Notes under the pieces: generated by a model | Databases searched by the model: none | What the model saw: only the letters and a program-made list of their open reading frames with translations | Told to the model about the DNA's origin: nothing | In this document: piece by piece, positions 52,209 through 60,489 of the stretch | Numbering within the stretch: position 1 is the stretch's first letter | Layout of the letters: each line of letters starts with the position of its first letter | Translations under genes and position numbers: made by a program | Origin: Brevibacillus choshinensis | GTDB lineage: Bacteria > Bacillota > Bacilli > Brevibacillales > Brevibacillaceae | Assembly (NCBI RefSeq): GCF_016811915.1 | Contig: NZ_CP069127.1 | Location: 4,436,001-4,500,000, forward strand | Direction: 5' to 3' | DNA: 64,000 bases

Positions 52209-53867
52209 CTACTTCATCTCTACATACTTCAGATCGCCATTCCCCAGCGCATCTGTATAGATCCCGTTCGCTACCTTTTCGCCTTGAAGCCAGCTGAGCG
52301 TGTAGAAATAGATCGGGGACAGAGGCATTTCGTCCATCAGGATTTGCTCCGCCTGACCAAACAGCTGCTTTCTTTTCTCGAGATCCCGCTCTTTGGCCGC
52401 CTGCTGCAAAAGCTCGTTGTAGTGGGGATTCGTCCAGTTCGTATTGTTGTTGCCCTTCTTCTCGCGGAAAATCTCGATGAAGTTCACCGGGTCGTTAAAG
52501 TCCGCTACCCAGCCTCTGCGTGCGATCTGGTAATTGCCAGAATCGAGCGTGTCCAGATACACCTTGAATTCCATATTCGCTACCTTGACATCGACGCCCA
52601 GCGTTTGCTTCCATTGATCCTGCACGGCTTCTGCAATCTTCTTGTGCGCCTCGCTCGTGTTGAAGATCAAGGTGATCGGCGGAAGCTTGCTGATGCCCAG
52701 CTCCTGCATGCCCTCTGCGAGCAGCTGCTTCGCCAGCTCCGTATCATGATCGCGGAAATAGCCGTCCGGTTTGACTGCCATCGTCGGCGGCAAGATTCCA
52801 GTCGCAGGGATTTGGCCCGCTTGCAAAATGTTATCGATGATCGCTTGCCGGTTGATGGCATACCCGAATGCTTTGCGGATTTTCACATTGTTGAACGGTG
52901 GCTTCTCAATATTGAATTGGTACCAGTACGTATTGGCGACTGGGATCACCTTGAATGCTCCGGATTCCTTCAAGGCCGGGATGGCATCCGTAGGCAGCGT
53001 GCTAAACGGTCCGCCCGCCCAATCCAACTCGTCGTTTTCGAACATGGACAGCTCTGTGTTCTGATCTTCAATCATCGTCACGTCGATCTTGTCGACCTTC
53101 ACGTTGTCTTTGTCCCAGTAGCTGTCGTTTTTCACGAAGCTCATTTTGTTCTTGTGCGCCCATGTCTCCAGCTTGAAAGGACCGTTGCCTACATGGCTGC
53201 TTGCCTCCATCGCCCAATTCGGATTGGCTTCCACGACCTTTTTGTTCACAGGGTAGTACGTTGCGAAGGCAGTCAGCTCCAGGAAAAAGGGCGTTGGATT
53301 CTCCAGATGGACCTCGAGGGTCTTGTCGTCGAGCGCTTTTACGCCGACGTCGTCCCTTTTGGCTTTACCTGCGTTGTAGTCAGCGCCATTTTTGATGTAA
53401 AAGAGCTGGTAGGCGTAATCGGAAGCCGTCTGCGGATCGAGAGCTCGCTTCCAGGCGAATTCAAAATCGTGGGCCGTTACCGGATCTCCATTGCTCCACT
53501 TGGCGTCCCGCAAATGAAACGTGTAGGTCAGGCCGTCTTCCGATGTCTCTATCTTTTCGGCTGCGGCTTCGTGAAACTTGCCATCCGGTCCTTTGCGCGT
53601 CAAACCGTCGAACGTGGAGGAAACCACCATGCTCGAGATGTTGTCATCCGAGAGCCCCGGGTCTGCCGTCGAAGGCTCTGAGCCGATATTGAAGCGGAAA
53701 ACCTTTGTACCGCTTCCTGCGGTGGACGTCCCGGGAGCTGGCTGACTGCTCTGGCTGCCTTCTGATGTCGGCGGTTTTGCTGCTGGAGAGCTCGCGGTCG
53801 AGCATCCTGCCAGCACCCCTGCCGCGAATAGACAAGTAACAAGAAATGCGCTCACCCTTCTCTTCAT
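52209..53867 (-). CDS. Oligopeptide-binding lipoprotein (OppA/SBP_bac_5 family)
   Basis: A 552-residue extracellular solute-binding protein. The lipobox is LAGC with Cys22, followed by a Ser/Pro/Gly-rich linker to residue 52. The body carries SBP_bac_5 features, such as EPSTADPGLSDD near residue 65 and DAKWSNGDPVTAHDFEFAWK near 120. The family binds peptides for an ABC importer. No permease or ATPase gene adjoins it, so it must dock to a transporter encoded elsewhere or act as a sensor. A -10 box TATAGT lies at 53905-53900 on the minus strand. Confidence 0.92.
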   Translation of the reverse strand: MKRRVSAFLVTCLFAAGVLAGCSTASSPAAKPPTSEGSQSSQPAPGTSTAGSGTKVFRFNIGSEPSTADPGLSDDNISSMVVSSTFDGLTRKGPDGKFHEAAAEKIETSEDGLTYTFHLRDAKWSNGDPVTAHDFEFAWKRALDPQTASDYAYQLFYIKNGADYNAGKAKRDDVGVKALDDKTLEVHLENPTPFFLELTAFATYYPVNKKVVEANPNWAMEASSHVGNGPFKLETWAHKNKMSFVKNDSYWDKDNVKVDKIDVTMIEDQNTELSMFENDELDWAGGPFSTLPTDAIPALKESGAFKVIPVANTYWYQFNIEKPPFNNVKIRKAFGYAINRQAIIDNILQAGQIPATGILPPTMAVKPDGYFRDHDTELAKQLLAEGMQELGISKLPPITLIFNTSEAHKKIAEAVQDQWKQTLGVDVKVANMEFKVYLDTLDSGNYQIARRGWVADFNDPVNFIEIFREKKGNNNTNWTNPHYNELLQQAAKERDLEKRKQLFGQAEQILMDEMPLSPIYFYTLSWLQGEKVANGIYTDALGNGDLKYVEMK

Positions 53868-54010
53868 ACAAGTTCCCCCTTTATTTTCCAGCTGACCATA
53901 CTATAGCGCATGATCTGGAGGCCCGGAATAGAAAGCGGGAAGATTTTATTATGATTTATCAGATTATTGTTTTTGTTCAAAATAATAAAAACTAATAAAG
54001 CTAGCAATGT

Positions 54011-54766
54011 TTACCGAGGTTTATCAAAGAATCCGATAGAGCTGAGTGAAAAGGCGTCCGACTTTGGAGTGTAGCCGACCCTCTTTCTTGTTTCATCGAG
54101 ATTGAGGCGCTTGAATCGGTTGTCAGAAATGCCGTGCAGGATCGTAAAAGGAGGAAGCTCTTGCGCAAGCATGGCCTTCTCGATGAGATCGCACAAATCC
54201 TCTGGACTGATATAAGCGCTCATGTCCCGGGCGGAAAGTGGCTCTCCATCCGGTCGATACTCATCATACGCTCCGATTCGCACAGCAATGCTCTGTAGCC
54301 CTTCGCTGTGGGCAAAATAAGAGGCAAGCGATTCACCGAAGCATTTGCTCACTCCGTACAGATTGCGTGGGCGTGTCGGCATATCCGGGTAAACCTGGGC
54401 ATCCAGCGGGTAACCTTCTATCGCTTGGGCACTGCTCGCAAAAATGATTCGCCCTACACTTTGATCTTTTGCAGCACGAAACATATTAAACGTTCCTTTG
54501 ATGTTGTTTTCCAGCAGGGATTCATAAAAGCCGGCATCAGGGGACGGATCTCCTGCGAGGTGAATGACGGTATCGATCCCTTTGCAAGCGTGTTGGCAGG
54601 CTTCCAGATCTGCTACCTGGAGAGTCAGCTTCTCGTGCTTCGGGTCATGAGCGATATCCAGCCTGGACAAATCCAGATCAGCCAATCGCAATGAATATCG
54701 GTCTTTAAAAAACGCTGTTAAGGCACTTCCTATTCTTCCCGCAGCGCCAGTAATTAGGATTTTCAT
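54011..54766 (-). CDS. NAD-dependent epimerase/dehydrogenase (uronate dehydrogenase-like)
   Basis: A 251-residue extended-type SDR. The Rossmann loop GAAGRIG lies at residue 7, the acidic residue in LADLDLSRLD supports NAD use, and the catalytic YGVSK is near residue 138 with the Ser in ASSAQAIEG. The short length and the LRLADLD motif resemble uronate (hexuronate) dehydrogenases more than UDP-sugar epimerases. The ATG at 54766 has GAGGGAG eight bases before it. It follows a small membrane protein gene by 39 bases and may share its transcript. Confidence 0.8.
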   Translation of the reverse strand: MKILITGAAGRIGSALTAFFKDRYSLRLADLDLSRLDIAHDPKHEKLTLQVADLEACQHACKGIDTVIHLAGDPSPDAGFYESLLENNIKGTFNMFRAAKDQSVGRIIFASSAQAIEGYPLDAQVYPDMPTRPRNLYGVSKCFGESLASYFAHSEGLQSIAVRIGAYDEYRPDGEPLSARDMSAYISPEDLCDLIEKAMLAQELPPFTILHGISDNRFKRLNLDETRKRVGYTPKSDAFSLSSIGFFDKPR

Positions 54767-54805
54767 AGTAACAGCTCCCTCTATGTAAAAGTGAATTGCC
54801 CTCTC

Positions 54806-55093
54806 TCACACCACAAATGGAGCAAGGACAGCCAGAACGATCGAGCACACGATGAGCGTAACGGTGAGCGGCCTCGGGAGCTTCTCTCGGCCTCGCCCTT
54901 TGTACCAGCCGGCAAACTGCCACTTGTTCCTGAATAAAAGGAAGACCCACAGGTAAATCGCGAGCCCGAGAAGCCAGCCATTTACGGAATCAAAGCCGAG
55001 CAAGGCGTATACCTGGTGCAGCATTGCGCTCAGAGCAGCGCCAAACAGAATCATGAGCAAAACGATGCGCACGATCTCTAGCAAGAACCCCAT
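54806..55093 (-). CDS. Small membrane protein, 95 aa
   Basis: A 95-residue protein with three hydrophobic helices (about residues 3-22, 33-52 and 75-93) and a basic loop before the last (KGRGREKLPRP). No family is recognised. The ATG at 55093 has GGAGGG four bases before it. A hairpin (CAGGCTG / CAGCCTG, 55131-55159) separates it from the deaminase gene upstream. Confidence 0.6.
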   Translation of the reverse strand: MGFLLEIVRIVLLMILFGAALSAMLHQVYALLGFDSVNGWLLGLAIYLWVFLLFRNKWQFAGWYKGRGREKLPRPLTVTLIVCSIVLAVLAPFVV

Positions 55094-55173
55094 CTCTCCC
55101 TCCTCCCTCTTTCGCACATGGAAGAGAAACCAGGCTGCCACCAATCTTTCGACAGCCTGTGTCTCCTTCCTTT

Positions 55174-55581
55174 CTACTCCCTCTGGTATTTCTGCGGCAG
55201 CAGCTCCATGATTCCGATTTTGCGAGCGGGCTTCGTATCATCCGGCAAGAGGACGTGGACCTCTTTCCCGTAATCACTGATCAGCTCCCGGCAGATGCCG
55301 CAGGGGGAGACAAGACGAGCATCCCCCTGACCGTCGGATAGGACTGCCACAATGGTATCGAATTCATCCTCGCCCTCTGAGATTGCCTTTCCCAGTGCGA
55401 TCGCTTCCGCGCACACCGCGACTCTCCCAATGTACGCCTCCAGATTGACTGCCGCATAGATCTTCCCCGACTTCGTGCGGACAGCCGCTCCCACATGGTG
55501 CCATCCTTCTCTGTAACGTGCCTGGATGATTTCCTTCGCCGATTCGATCAGCTCGACATCCCTGTGATCCAGCTTACTCAT
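55174..55581 (-). CDS. Cytidine deaminase-family protein
   Basis: A 135-residue zinc deaminase. The zinc site is CAE at residues 57-59 (Cys57, catalytic Glu59) with PCGIC at 93-97 (Cys94, Cys97). The pattern and short length fit cytidine or blasticidin-S deaminases. The usual cytidine deaminase substrate motif near the N-terminus (NFxVGAA) is replaced by WHHVGAA, and NLEAYIGR stands where cytidine deaminases have N(V/I)ExAxxxx, so a nucleoside analogue substrate is possible. The ATG at 55581 is 44 bases after the ABC-F gene; both may share one transcript. Confidence 0.82.
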   Translation of the reverse strand: MSKLDHRDVELIESAKEIIQARYREGWHHVGAAVRTKSGKIYAAVNLEAYIGRVAVCAEAIALGKAISEGEDEFDTIVAVLSDGQGDARLVSPCGICRELISDYGKEVHVLLPDDTKPARKIGIMELLPQKYQRE

Positions 55582-55625
55582 GACGATCTCTCTCTTTCCC
55601 TTCAAGTGTTGTGTCCTATCCAGGC

Positions 55626-57542
55626 CTACGATTCCTGCAGCGCAAGCCACGACTGATAATGTTCGTCTATCTGCAGCTGGAGCTGCTCACTTTGCGCTTG
55701 CCATTCGATCAGCTGCTGGTAGTCTTCTTTTCCCGCAGAGAGACGTGAAAGCACCTCATCACGTTCACTCTCCAGCTTCGCAATCTTTTGCTCCAGTTCG
55801 GCAAGCTTGTATGGATTCGGACGCTTTGCCGGCTCTGGAGGACGCAAAGCTGCAACTGGCTTCGGAGCAGCCACGACCTCGACTGCTGCCCATCTTGCCT
55901 TGGCTGCCTGCCGCTGCTTGCGTTTTTCCCTCGCCTCCTCATAGGTCCCGATATCGTGGACGAGCTGCTTGTCCTCGACCCAGAACACCCCGTCGGCCAT
56001 CTTTTGCAAGAAATAGCGGTCATGCGAGACGATGAACAGCGAGCCTTTGAAGTCGGCCAGCGCTTCCTCCAACGTCTCCCGCGCTTCGATATCCAGATGG
56101 TTGGTCGGTTCGTCCAGCACGAGCAGGTTGATTTCCTGATGCATCATTTGTGCTAGACGCAGGCGCATCCGCTCGCCGCCGCTCAGCTGCCCGATCCTTT
56201 TAAACACATGCTCGCCGTAAAAGAGAAACTTCGCCAACAGATGCCTCGCCTCCGCCTCCGTCACATGCGCCACTTCCCGGAACAAATCGATGACACGCTG
56301 GCTTTGATCGCCCTCCAGCGCTTGCTGGGACAAGTATCCGACCTTGACGTTGCTGCCGATTTTGAGAGTGCCCGCATCTGGCTCTGTTTCCCCTAGCAGC
56401 ATGCGGATCAACGTCGATTTGCCGCAGCCATTCGGACCGAGCAAGGCTTTGCGTTCGCCGTATCGAAGCAGGAACCCCGCATCCGCGAACAGCGTTTTTC
56501 CTCCATATGCTTTGTGCACGCCCGTTGCGATCAGCACATCCTGGCCGCTTCGCTCGGTCTTTTGAAAAGCGAGCCCCATGCGATCCGCTTCCATCTTGGG
56601 GCGGTCGATCCGCTCAATTCGTGCCAACGCTTTTTCCATGCTTTTCGCACGGCGGTGAAAGGCCTCGTTTGGAGGATTCGAGCGATTCCCCCACTCTTTC
56701 AGCCGTTTGATCGTTTCCTTCATTTTTTTGATTTGCTTTTGCTGCTCCTGATAGGCGGCGAATTGACGAAGCAGCCGCTCTTCACGCTCCCGGGCAAAAG
56801 CGCTGTAATTGCCGATGTAGTACTCTGCTTCTCCACCGTCGACATGATAGACAGAAGTCACGACGGCATCGAGGAAATAGCGGTCATGAGAGATGATCAA
56901 GACTGTGCCTGGATAGTCCTTTAAGAATCCTTCCAGCCATTCCATGGACTCTACGTCCAAATGGTTCGTCGGCTCATCGAGCAGGAGCACATCGCTGCGC
57001 TGGCAGAGAAGCTTGGCGAGGCCTGCTTTCGTCTTCTCTCCGCCGCTTAAGTGGGCAAAAGGCGTTTGCAAATGCTCAGGCAATATGCCCAGCCCTTCTA
57101 CGACCTGCGCCATCTTCGTCTCCCACTGATAGCCGTCCAATTGCTCGAACGCTTCCTGCAGCTTTTGATAGCGCTGCATCAGCCTCTCTAGATCGGCAGC
57201 AGATTCGGATGCTTCGGCCATCTGCTGCTCAAGGCCGCGCATCTCCACCTGTAACCGGATGACTTCTTCAAAGGCACTGGCAATGACATCCCGTGCCCGC
57301 CAATCCTGCGGGTAGCTCGGCGACTGCGGCAGGTATGCCCACACACTGCCTTTTGCCCGGTACAGCTCACCTGCGTCCGGTGTCTCGATGCCTGCGAGCA
57401 GCTTGAACAACGTCGTTTTGCCGGCACCATTCGGACCGACGATCCCGACTCGCTCTCCTGCCTTGATCTCGATGGTAATGTCTTGCAAAACGGGATCCGC
57501 CCCGTACGATTTTTTAATTTGGTGCGTAGCGACTAGTATCAT
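55626..57542 (-). CDS. ABC-F family ATPase (ribosome-associated)
   Basis: A 638-residue protein with two ATPase cassettes and no membrane part. Walker A motifs are GPNGAGKTT near residue 37 and GPNGCGKST near 365. Signatures are LSGGEKTK and LSGGERMR, and Walker B lies before DEPTNHLD in both. The linker between cassettes (about 235-330) is a long charged helix pair. A C-terminal coiled coil (about 575-638, ELEQKIAKLESERDEVLSRL) is like that of YdiF/Uup. ABC-F proteins act on the ribosome E site in translation control or antibiotic protection. The ATG at 57542 has AAGGAGG nine bases before it; an upstream extension runs through a terminator and was rejected. Confidence 0.9.
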   Translation of the reverse strand: MILVATHQIKKSYGADPVLQDITIEIKAGERVGIVGPNGAGKTTLFKLLAGIETPDAGELYRAKGSVWAYLPQSPSYPQDWRARDVIASAFEEVIRLQVEMRGLEQQMAEASESAADLERLMQRYQKLQEAFEQLDGYQWETKMAQVVEGLGILPEHLQTPFAHLSGGEKTKAGLAKLLCQRSDVLLLDEPTNHLDVESMEWLEGFLKDYPGTVLIISHDRYFLDAVVTSVYHVDGGEAEYYIGNYSAFAREREERLLRQFAAYQEQQKQIKKMKETIKRLKEWGNRSNPPNEAFHRRAKSMEKALARIERIDRPKMEADRMGLAFQKTERSGQDVLIATGVHKAYGGKTLFADAGFLLRYGERKALLGPNGCGKSTLIRMLLGETEPDAGTLKIGSNVKVGYLSQQALEGDQSQRVIDLFREVAHVTEAEARHLLAKFLFYGEHVFKRIGQLSGGERMRLRLAQMMHQEINLLVLDEPTNHLDIEARETLEEALADFKGSLFIVSHDRYFLQKMADGVFWVEDKQLVHDIGTYEEAREKRKQRQAAKARWAAVEVVAAPKPVAALRPPEPAKRPNPYKLAELEQKIAKLESERDEVLSRLSAGKEDYQQLIEWQAQSEQLQLQIDEHYQSWLALQES

Positions 57543-57589
57543 CGTGAAAATCCTCCTTGGTAGTGGATGGTAACGGAAAAACAAAACGC

Positions 57590-57617
57590 AAAAAAGCCGC
57601 AGGCCTACGCCCGCGGC
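57590..57617 (-). terminator. Terminator hairpin in the ABC-F gene leader (probable attenuator)
   Basis: On the minus strand GCCGCGGGC and GCCTGCGGC form a nine-base stem (one G-U) followed by TTTTTT. It ends only about 30 bases upstream of the ribosome binding site of the ABC-F gene. In Bacillota such leader terminators in ABC-F resistance genes are relieved when antibiotics stall ribosomes. Confidence 0.65.
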
Positions 57618-57944
57618 ATCGTCTAAGGACAAATCAATCGGCGACAGCTCTGCTGTGCCCAACCGTGTCCGTATTCGCATAGAACAAAACAACCGTTCCT
57701 TATCGATGCATGGTACGCCTATGGATAACCTGTTCAGTTGTATGGTTAAAAATGGGCAGACTGATCCCGTTGTATGCTACATCATGTGTCATACTGGTAA
57801 TCTCTACCACAAACCATGCGTGAACGGCTCCAAACACGTACCTACACCTCCATTTCCAAGGAAGAATTTTACCTATCCTCCACTATACAACAGTTTGATG
57901 CTTTTCTCAACCTGCTCTCTGAAAAAACGGACAGATGCCGAGGA
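57618..57944. other. Leader and promoter region of the ABC-F gene
   Basis: About 330 bases without a separate gene. On the minus strand it includes possible leader frames: a four-codon ATGCATCGATAA and, after TAAGGA, an ATG at 57680 in frame with the ABC-F gene. A small hairpin ACAGC / GCTGT lies just before the attenuator. I could not fix a promoter. Confidence 0.4.
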
Positions 57945-58718
57945 CTACTGGGCAAACAGCGGTTTTTTCGTATCTGCATCCAGGAAGACCACCGTGGTAT
58001 ACGGCGGCAAATCAGCTTTTGCTACAATATACGGGTATGCGATCGCTTGGGTATACATCCTGCCCGGCTCTGGCTTTGTCTTTTTGACATACACCAGCAG
58101 CTGCTCCCAGCTCCACTGGGTATGCGTCACCTGCAGCCCGTATCCGGGATTCGGAGATTCCCCCCGCGCGATTACGTACAGATTGCCCCGCTGGTAAATG
58201 CCTTGTTCTTTTCGCACCGATTCGACATAAACCCGTTCATCCTTGGTCAGCTTGTCTTCGGTGAGCAGGACCAGAGCTCCCTCATGCTGGGCTGCCGACA
58301 CTTCCACCGCCTTCTTTTGGGCGTTCCACGTAATTTTGCCACCTGCTTGTTCTACTATCCATCTCAGCGGCAGGTATACCTGGCCATTTTGAACCTTCGC
58401 CACCTGTCCATTTTCCACCCATTTTCCATTGACCGCTACCTTTCCATCGCTAAGCCGAAACGTAAAGCTCAGTTCATCCGAGAGCTTCAATACCCCATTG
58501 CCAGCGGATACCTTCCACTCCCCTTGCAGAAGCCGGCTCGCATCCTCAGCCGCAACGTATGTCCGCTGTCCCACGAGGATCGGTGCTTTGCCGAGAGTGG
58601 CGAGCACGCCATTCACATACACTTGCGCGGCTGCTGGTGCTGCAGGAGCAGCTGCAGCCGGATATGCCGCAAGAATTTGGATGCCCAGCGCGGCCGCGAT
58701 CAAGATCTTTCCCTTCAT
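57945..58718 (-). CDS. Secreted copper-amine-oxidase-N/PrcB-domain protein
   Basis: A 257-residue exported protein. An Ala-rich signal peptide ends near residue 24. Residues 30-150 form a copper amine oxidase N-terminal-like domain, with typical VYVNGVLATLGKAPILVGQRTYV and YLPLRWIVEQAGG segments; this fold is a common wall or matrix domain in Paenibacillus and Brevibacillus, not an oxidase. The C-terminal third (GNLYVIARGESPNPGYGLQV near 180 to VVFLDA) resembles the PrcB C-terminal domain of a treponemal protease complex. No protease gene lies beside it. The ATG at 58718 has GGAGG seven bases before it. Confidence 0.72.
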   Translation of the reverse strand: MKGKILIAAALGIQILAAYPAAAAPAAPAAAQVYVNGVLATLGKAPILVGQRTYVAAEDASRLLQGEWKVSAGNGVLKLSDELSFTFRLSDGKVAVNGKWVENGQVAKVQNGQVYLPLRWIVEQAGGKITWNAQKKAVEVSAAQHEGALVLLTEDKLTKDERVYVESVRKEQGIYQRGNLYVIARGESPNPGYGLQVTHTQWSWEQLLVYVKKTKPEPGRMYTQAIAYPYIVAKADLPPYTTVVFLDADTKKPLFAQ

Positions 58719-58808
58719 CGTCGTTCCTCCATTCATCTGAACGCTTCTTCGTTGTTCCTATCTTGTAAGACTAGCAATCGGTTTTATTCGTTTCATTCCG
58801 GATAGAAG

Positions 58809-58845
58809 AAAACCCGATTTTCCACTCATGCGAAAAAATCGGGTC
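58809..58845 (-). terminator. Intrinsic terminator after the AEC transporter gene
   Basis: ACCCGATTTT / AAAATCGGGT stem with a T-rich tail on the minus strand, about ten bases after the stop. Confidence 0.75.
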
Positions 58846-58855
58846 ATTGGGGCAG

Positions 58856-59794
58856 TCAGTGCAAAAACCAGCTGCCCATGAACACGACAGCAGGAATCGT
58901 CAACAGAGCCAGAAGGGTAGAAAAGACAGTGGTCATCGCACCCATTTCCTCGTCCGCCTTGTAGCGTCCAAAAAGAATGGAAGCCAAGGTCAGGGTGGGC
59001 ATCGCTACCTGCACGAGTGTCACACTCGAAATGTCTTTGTCGATCGTGAAGGTGGACAGCAGAAAAGCAGTCAGTAAAGGAAAGACAAATAATTTCATCG
59101 CAATCGGCATGCTGAGGAGCGGGAAGGAAACCTGCGGCTTGCTCTTCAGAAACATCGGCAGCAGCATCCCGATGTACATCATTGCCAGCGGGGAAGCCAG
59201 CTTGGACAGCGTGCCAAACAGCTGCTTGACAGGCTCAGCCGGAGCAAAGCCGATCATGGCCGAGCCCAGCCCAATAACGATCGCAATCATCGGAATGTTG
59301 ATGATGGTTTTCAGGCCTTTGAGCGAGAAGGCTCCTTTGTCCTGGAGCATCATCACGGCAACCGTCCACAAGACGACATCCACCCCTGCATCAAAGATCG
59401 CGGCCAAGAGCGCTCCCTTGGGTCCAAAGAGGGCGGCACAGAGCGGAAGCCCGATAAATCCGGTGTTCCCCAGCGCGGACAGGATGGCAATCTCCCGGCG
59501 CTTTTTGGATGAAAGGGGCAAAGTCCGTGCTCCTATCCAACCGACGGCGATTCCCAAGCAGTTTAAAAGAATGGAAATGATGAAAATTGAAAAAATTTGG
59601 GTCAGCGTATTGCTGTCAATGGGGGTCTGAAAGATTCCGTCCAAAATAATGCAAGGCATCGCCACGTTGACGATGATCGTAATGACAAGCTGGCGGGAAT
59701 CGGCCGTCAGCGGCTGTCGATAGCCAATCAGGCTACCGATTCCGATGATGACGGCCATGATCAGAATGGATTGGGTCAATGTCTGAAATTCCAT
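58856..59794 (-). CDS. AEC-family (auxin efflux carrier-like) transporter
   Basis: A 312-residue protein with ten membrane helices in two inverted halves of five. Conserved AEC positions are visible: NVAMPCIILDGIF near residue 43, ALGNTGFIGLPLCAALFG near 112 and VQVAMPTLTLASILFGRY near 262, where the proline lies in each broken helix. Bacterial members move dicarboxylates such as malate or malonate. It follows an Imm1-like gene by 13 bases and is probably co-transcribed with it. Confidence 0.88.
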   Translation of the reverse strand: MEFQTLTQSILIMAVIIGIGSLIGYRQPLTADSRQLVITIIVNVAMPCIILDGIFQTPIDSNTLTQIFSIFIISILLNCLGIAVGWIGARTLPLSSKKRREIAILSALGNTGFIGLPLCAALFGPKGALLAAIFDAGVDVVLWTVAVMMLQDKGAFSLKGLKTIINIPMIAIVIGLGSAMIGFAPAEPVKQLFGTLSKLASPLAMMYIGMLLPMFLKSKPQVSFPLLSMPIAMKLFVFPLLTAFLLSTFTIDKDISSVTLVQVAMPTLTLASILFGRYKADEEMGAMTTVFSTLLALLTIPAVVFMGSWFLH

Positions 59795-59807
59795 GCCGTC
59801 CTCCCGC

Positions 59808-60209
59808 CTACATCTGTACAGGCAGCCATGTCAACTCAGTCGGCTCCCCTTTGTCACAGGTACGTAAAATGTCTCCGCAAAGCGGTACAGCCTTTTCCAA
59901 GGGCACGCACCACGAGACGGGAAAGGTGACTTCATTTCCTTCAATCACGAGGCCAGCCATCACGCCCGGATGCTTGTCCGTTGTAAGCACATAATGCTGC
60001 TCCTCCGGCTCATGCTCTTTCCATTGCACGAGAACCTGCCCGTTATTTCCCCCTGCCACGACCAAATCCACGTGATCGCCGTAAGCAGCGTGGACCAGCG
60101 TGCGGGAGCTCCCGTTCAGCTGTGCGATTTCTTTGAGGACCTCATGCCAAGCGACGTGCTTCTGCTCGATCCCGCTTTCATCTGTATAAAGACGCCAGTC
60201 GTTCAACAT
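59808..60209 (-). CDS. Imm1-like immunity-type protein
   Basis: A 133-residue soluble protein. The order of features (HEVLKEIAQLNGSSRTLV, then LVVAGGNNGQVLVQW, a short strand set, FPVSWCVPLEKAV and a closing TELTWLPV) recalls the Imm1 family, which protects against polymorphic or CDI-type toxins. The tryptophan at the end fits that family. No toxin gene is visible on either side; the next gene is a transporter. The start has AAAGGAG nine bases upstream. It could instead belong to an unrelated small family. Confidence 0.5.
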   Translation of the reverse strand: MLNDWRLYTDESGIEQKHVAWHEVLKEIAQLNGSSRTLVHAAYGDHVDLVVAGGNNGQVLVQWKEHEPEEQHYVLTTDKHPGVMAGLVIEGNEVTFPVSWCVPLEKAVPLCGDILRTCDKGEPTELTWLPVQM

Positions 60210-60421
60210 CGTATTGGACTCCTTTTCTCATCTGCTCATATCTAGCAAGTCATTGCCACGATTCGTACCTAATTGTACGCTTCTTTGCTGCGTTGCTCAA
60301 TAACAAAACCTCCCGGATCCAAAGGCCTGACATAGCCTTCCCCTTCCTTGTGTATCCTAAGGGGGAGCAAAAAAGCGGAAAGAAAAACCGATCAATCAAA
60401 TCGGATTTTACACTTTTTTGA

Positions 60422-60450
60422 TTGACAAACCTTATTTCCGCCACTACTAT
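60422..60450 (+). promoter_or_regulatory. Sigma-A promoter of the first binding-protein gene
   Basis: TTGACA (60422-60427), a 17-base spacer and TACTAT (60445-60450), 40 bases before the start codon. A short dyad CCGAT / ATCGG (60388-60404) lies just upstream. Confidence 0.75.
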
Positions 60451-60489
60451 GAAGCAGTAAAATTCTAAACCATCAAAGGGGATCATTCA

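Noticed and set aside
52104..53681. A 525-codon plus-strand frame opposite the OppA-type gene
   Set aside because: It is a shadow of the binding-protein gene; composition is atypical and no start site is supported.
57543..57692. N-terminal extension of the ABC-F protein through the leader
   Set aside because: It would be translated through the terminator hairpin, and the family's N-terminus begins at the ATG with a strong ribosome binding site.
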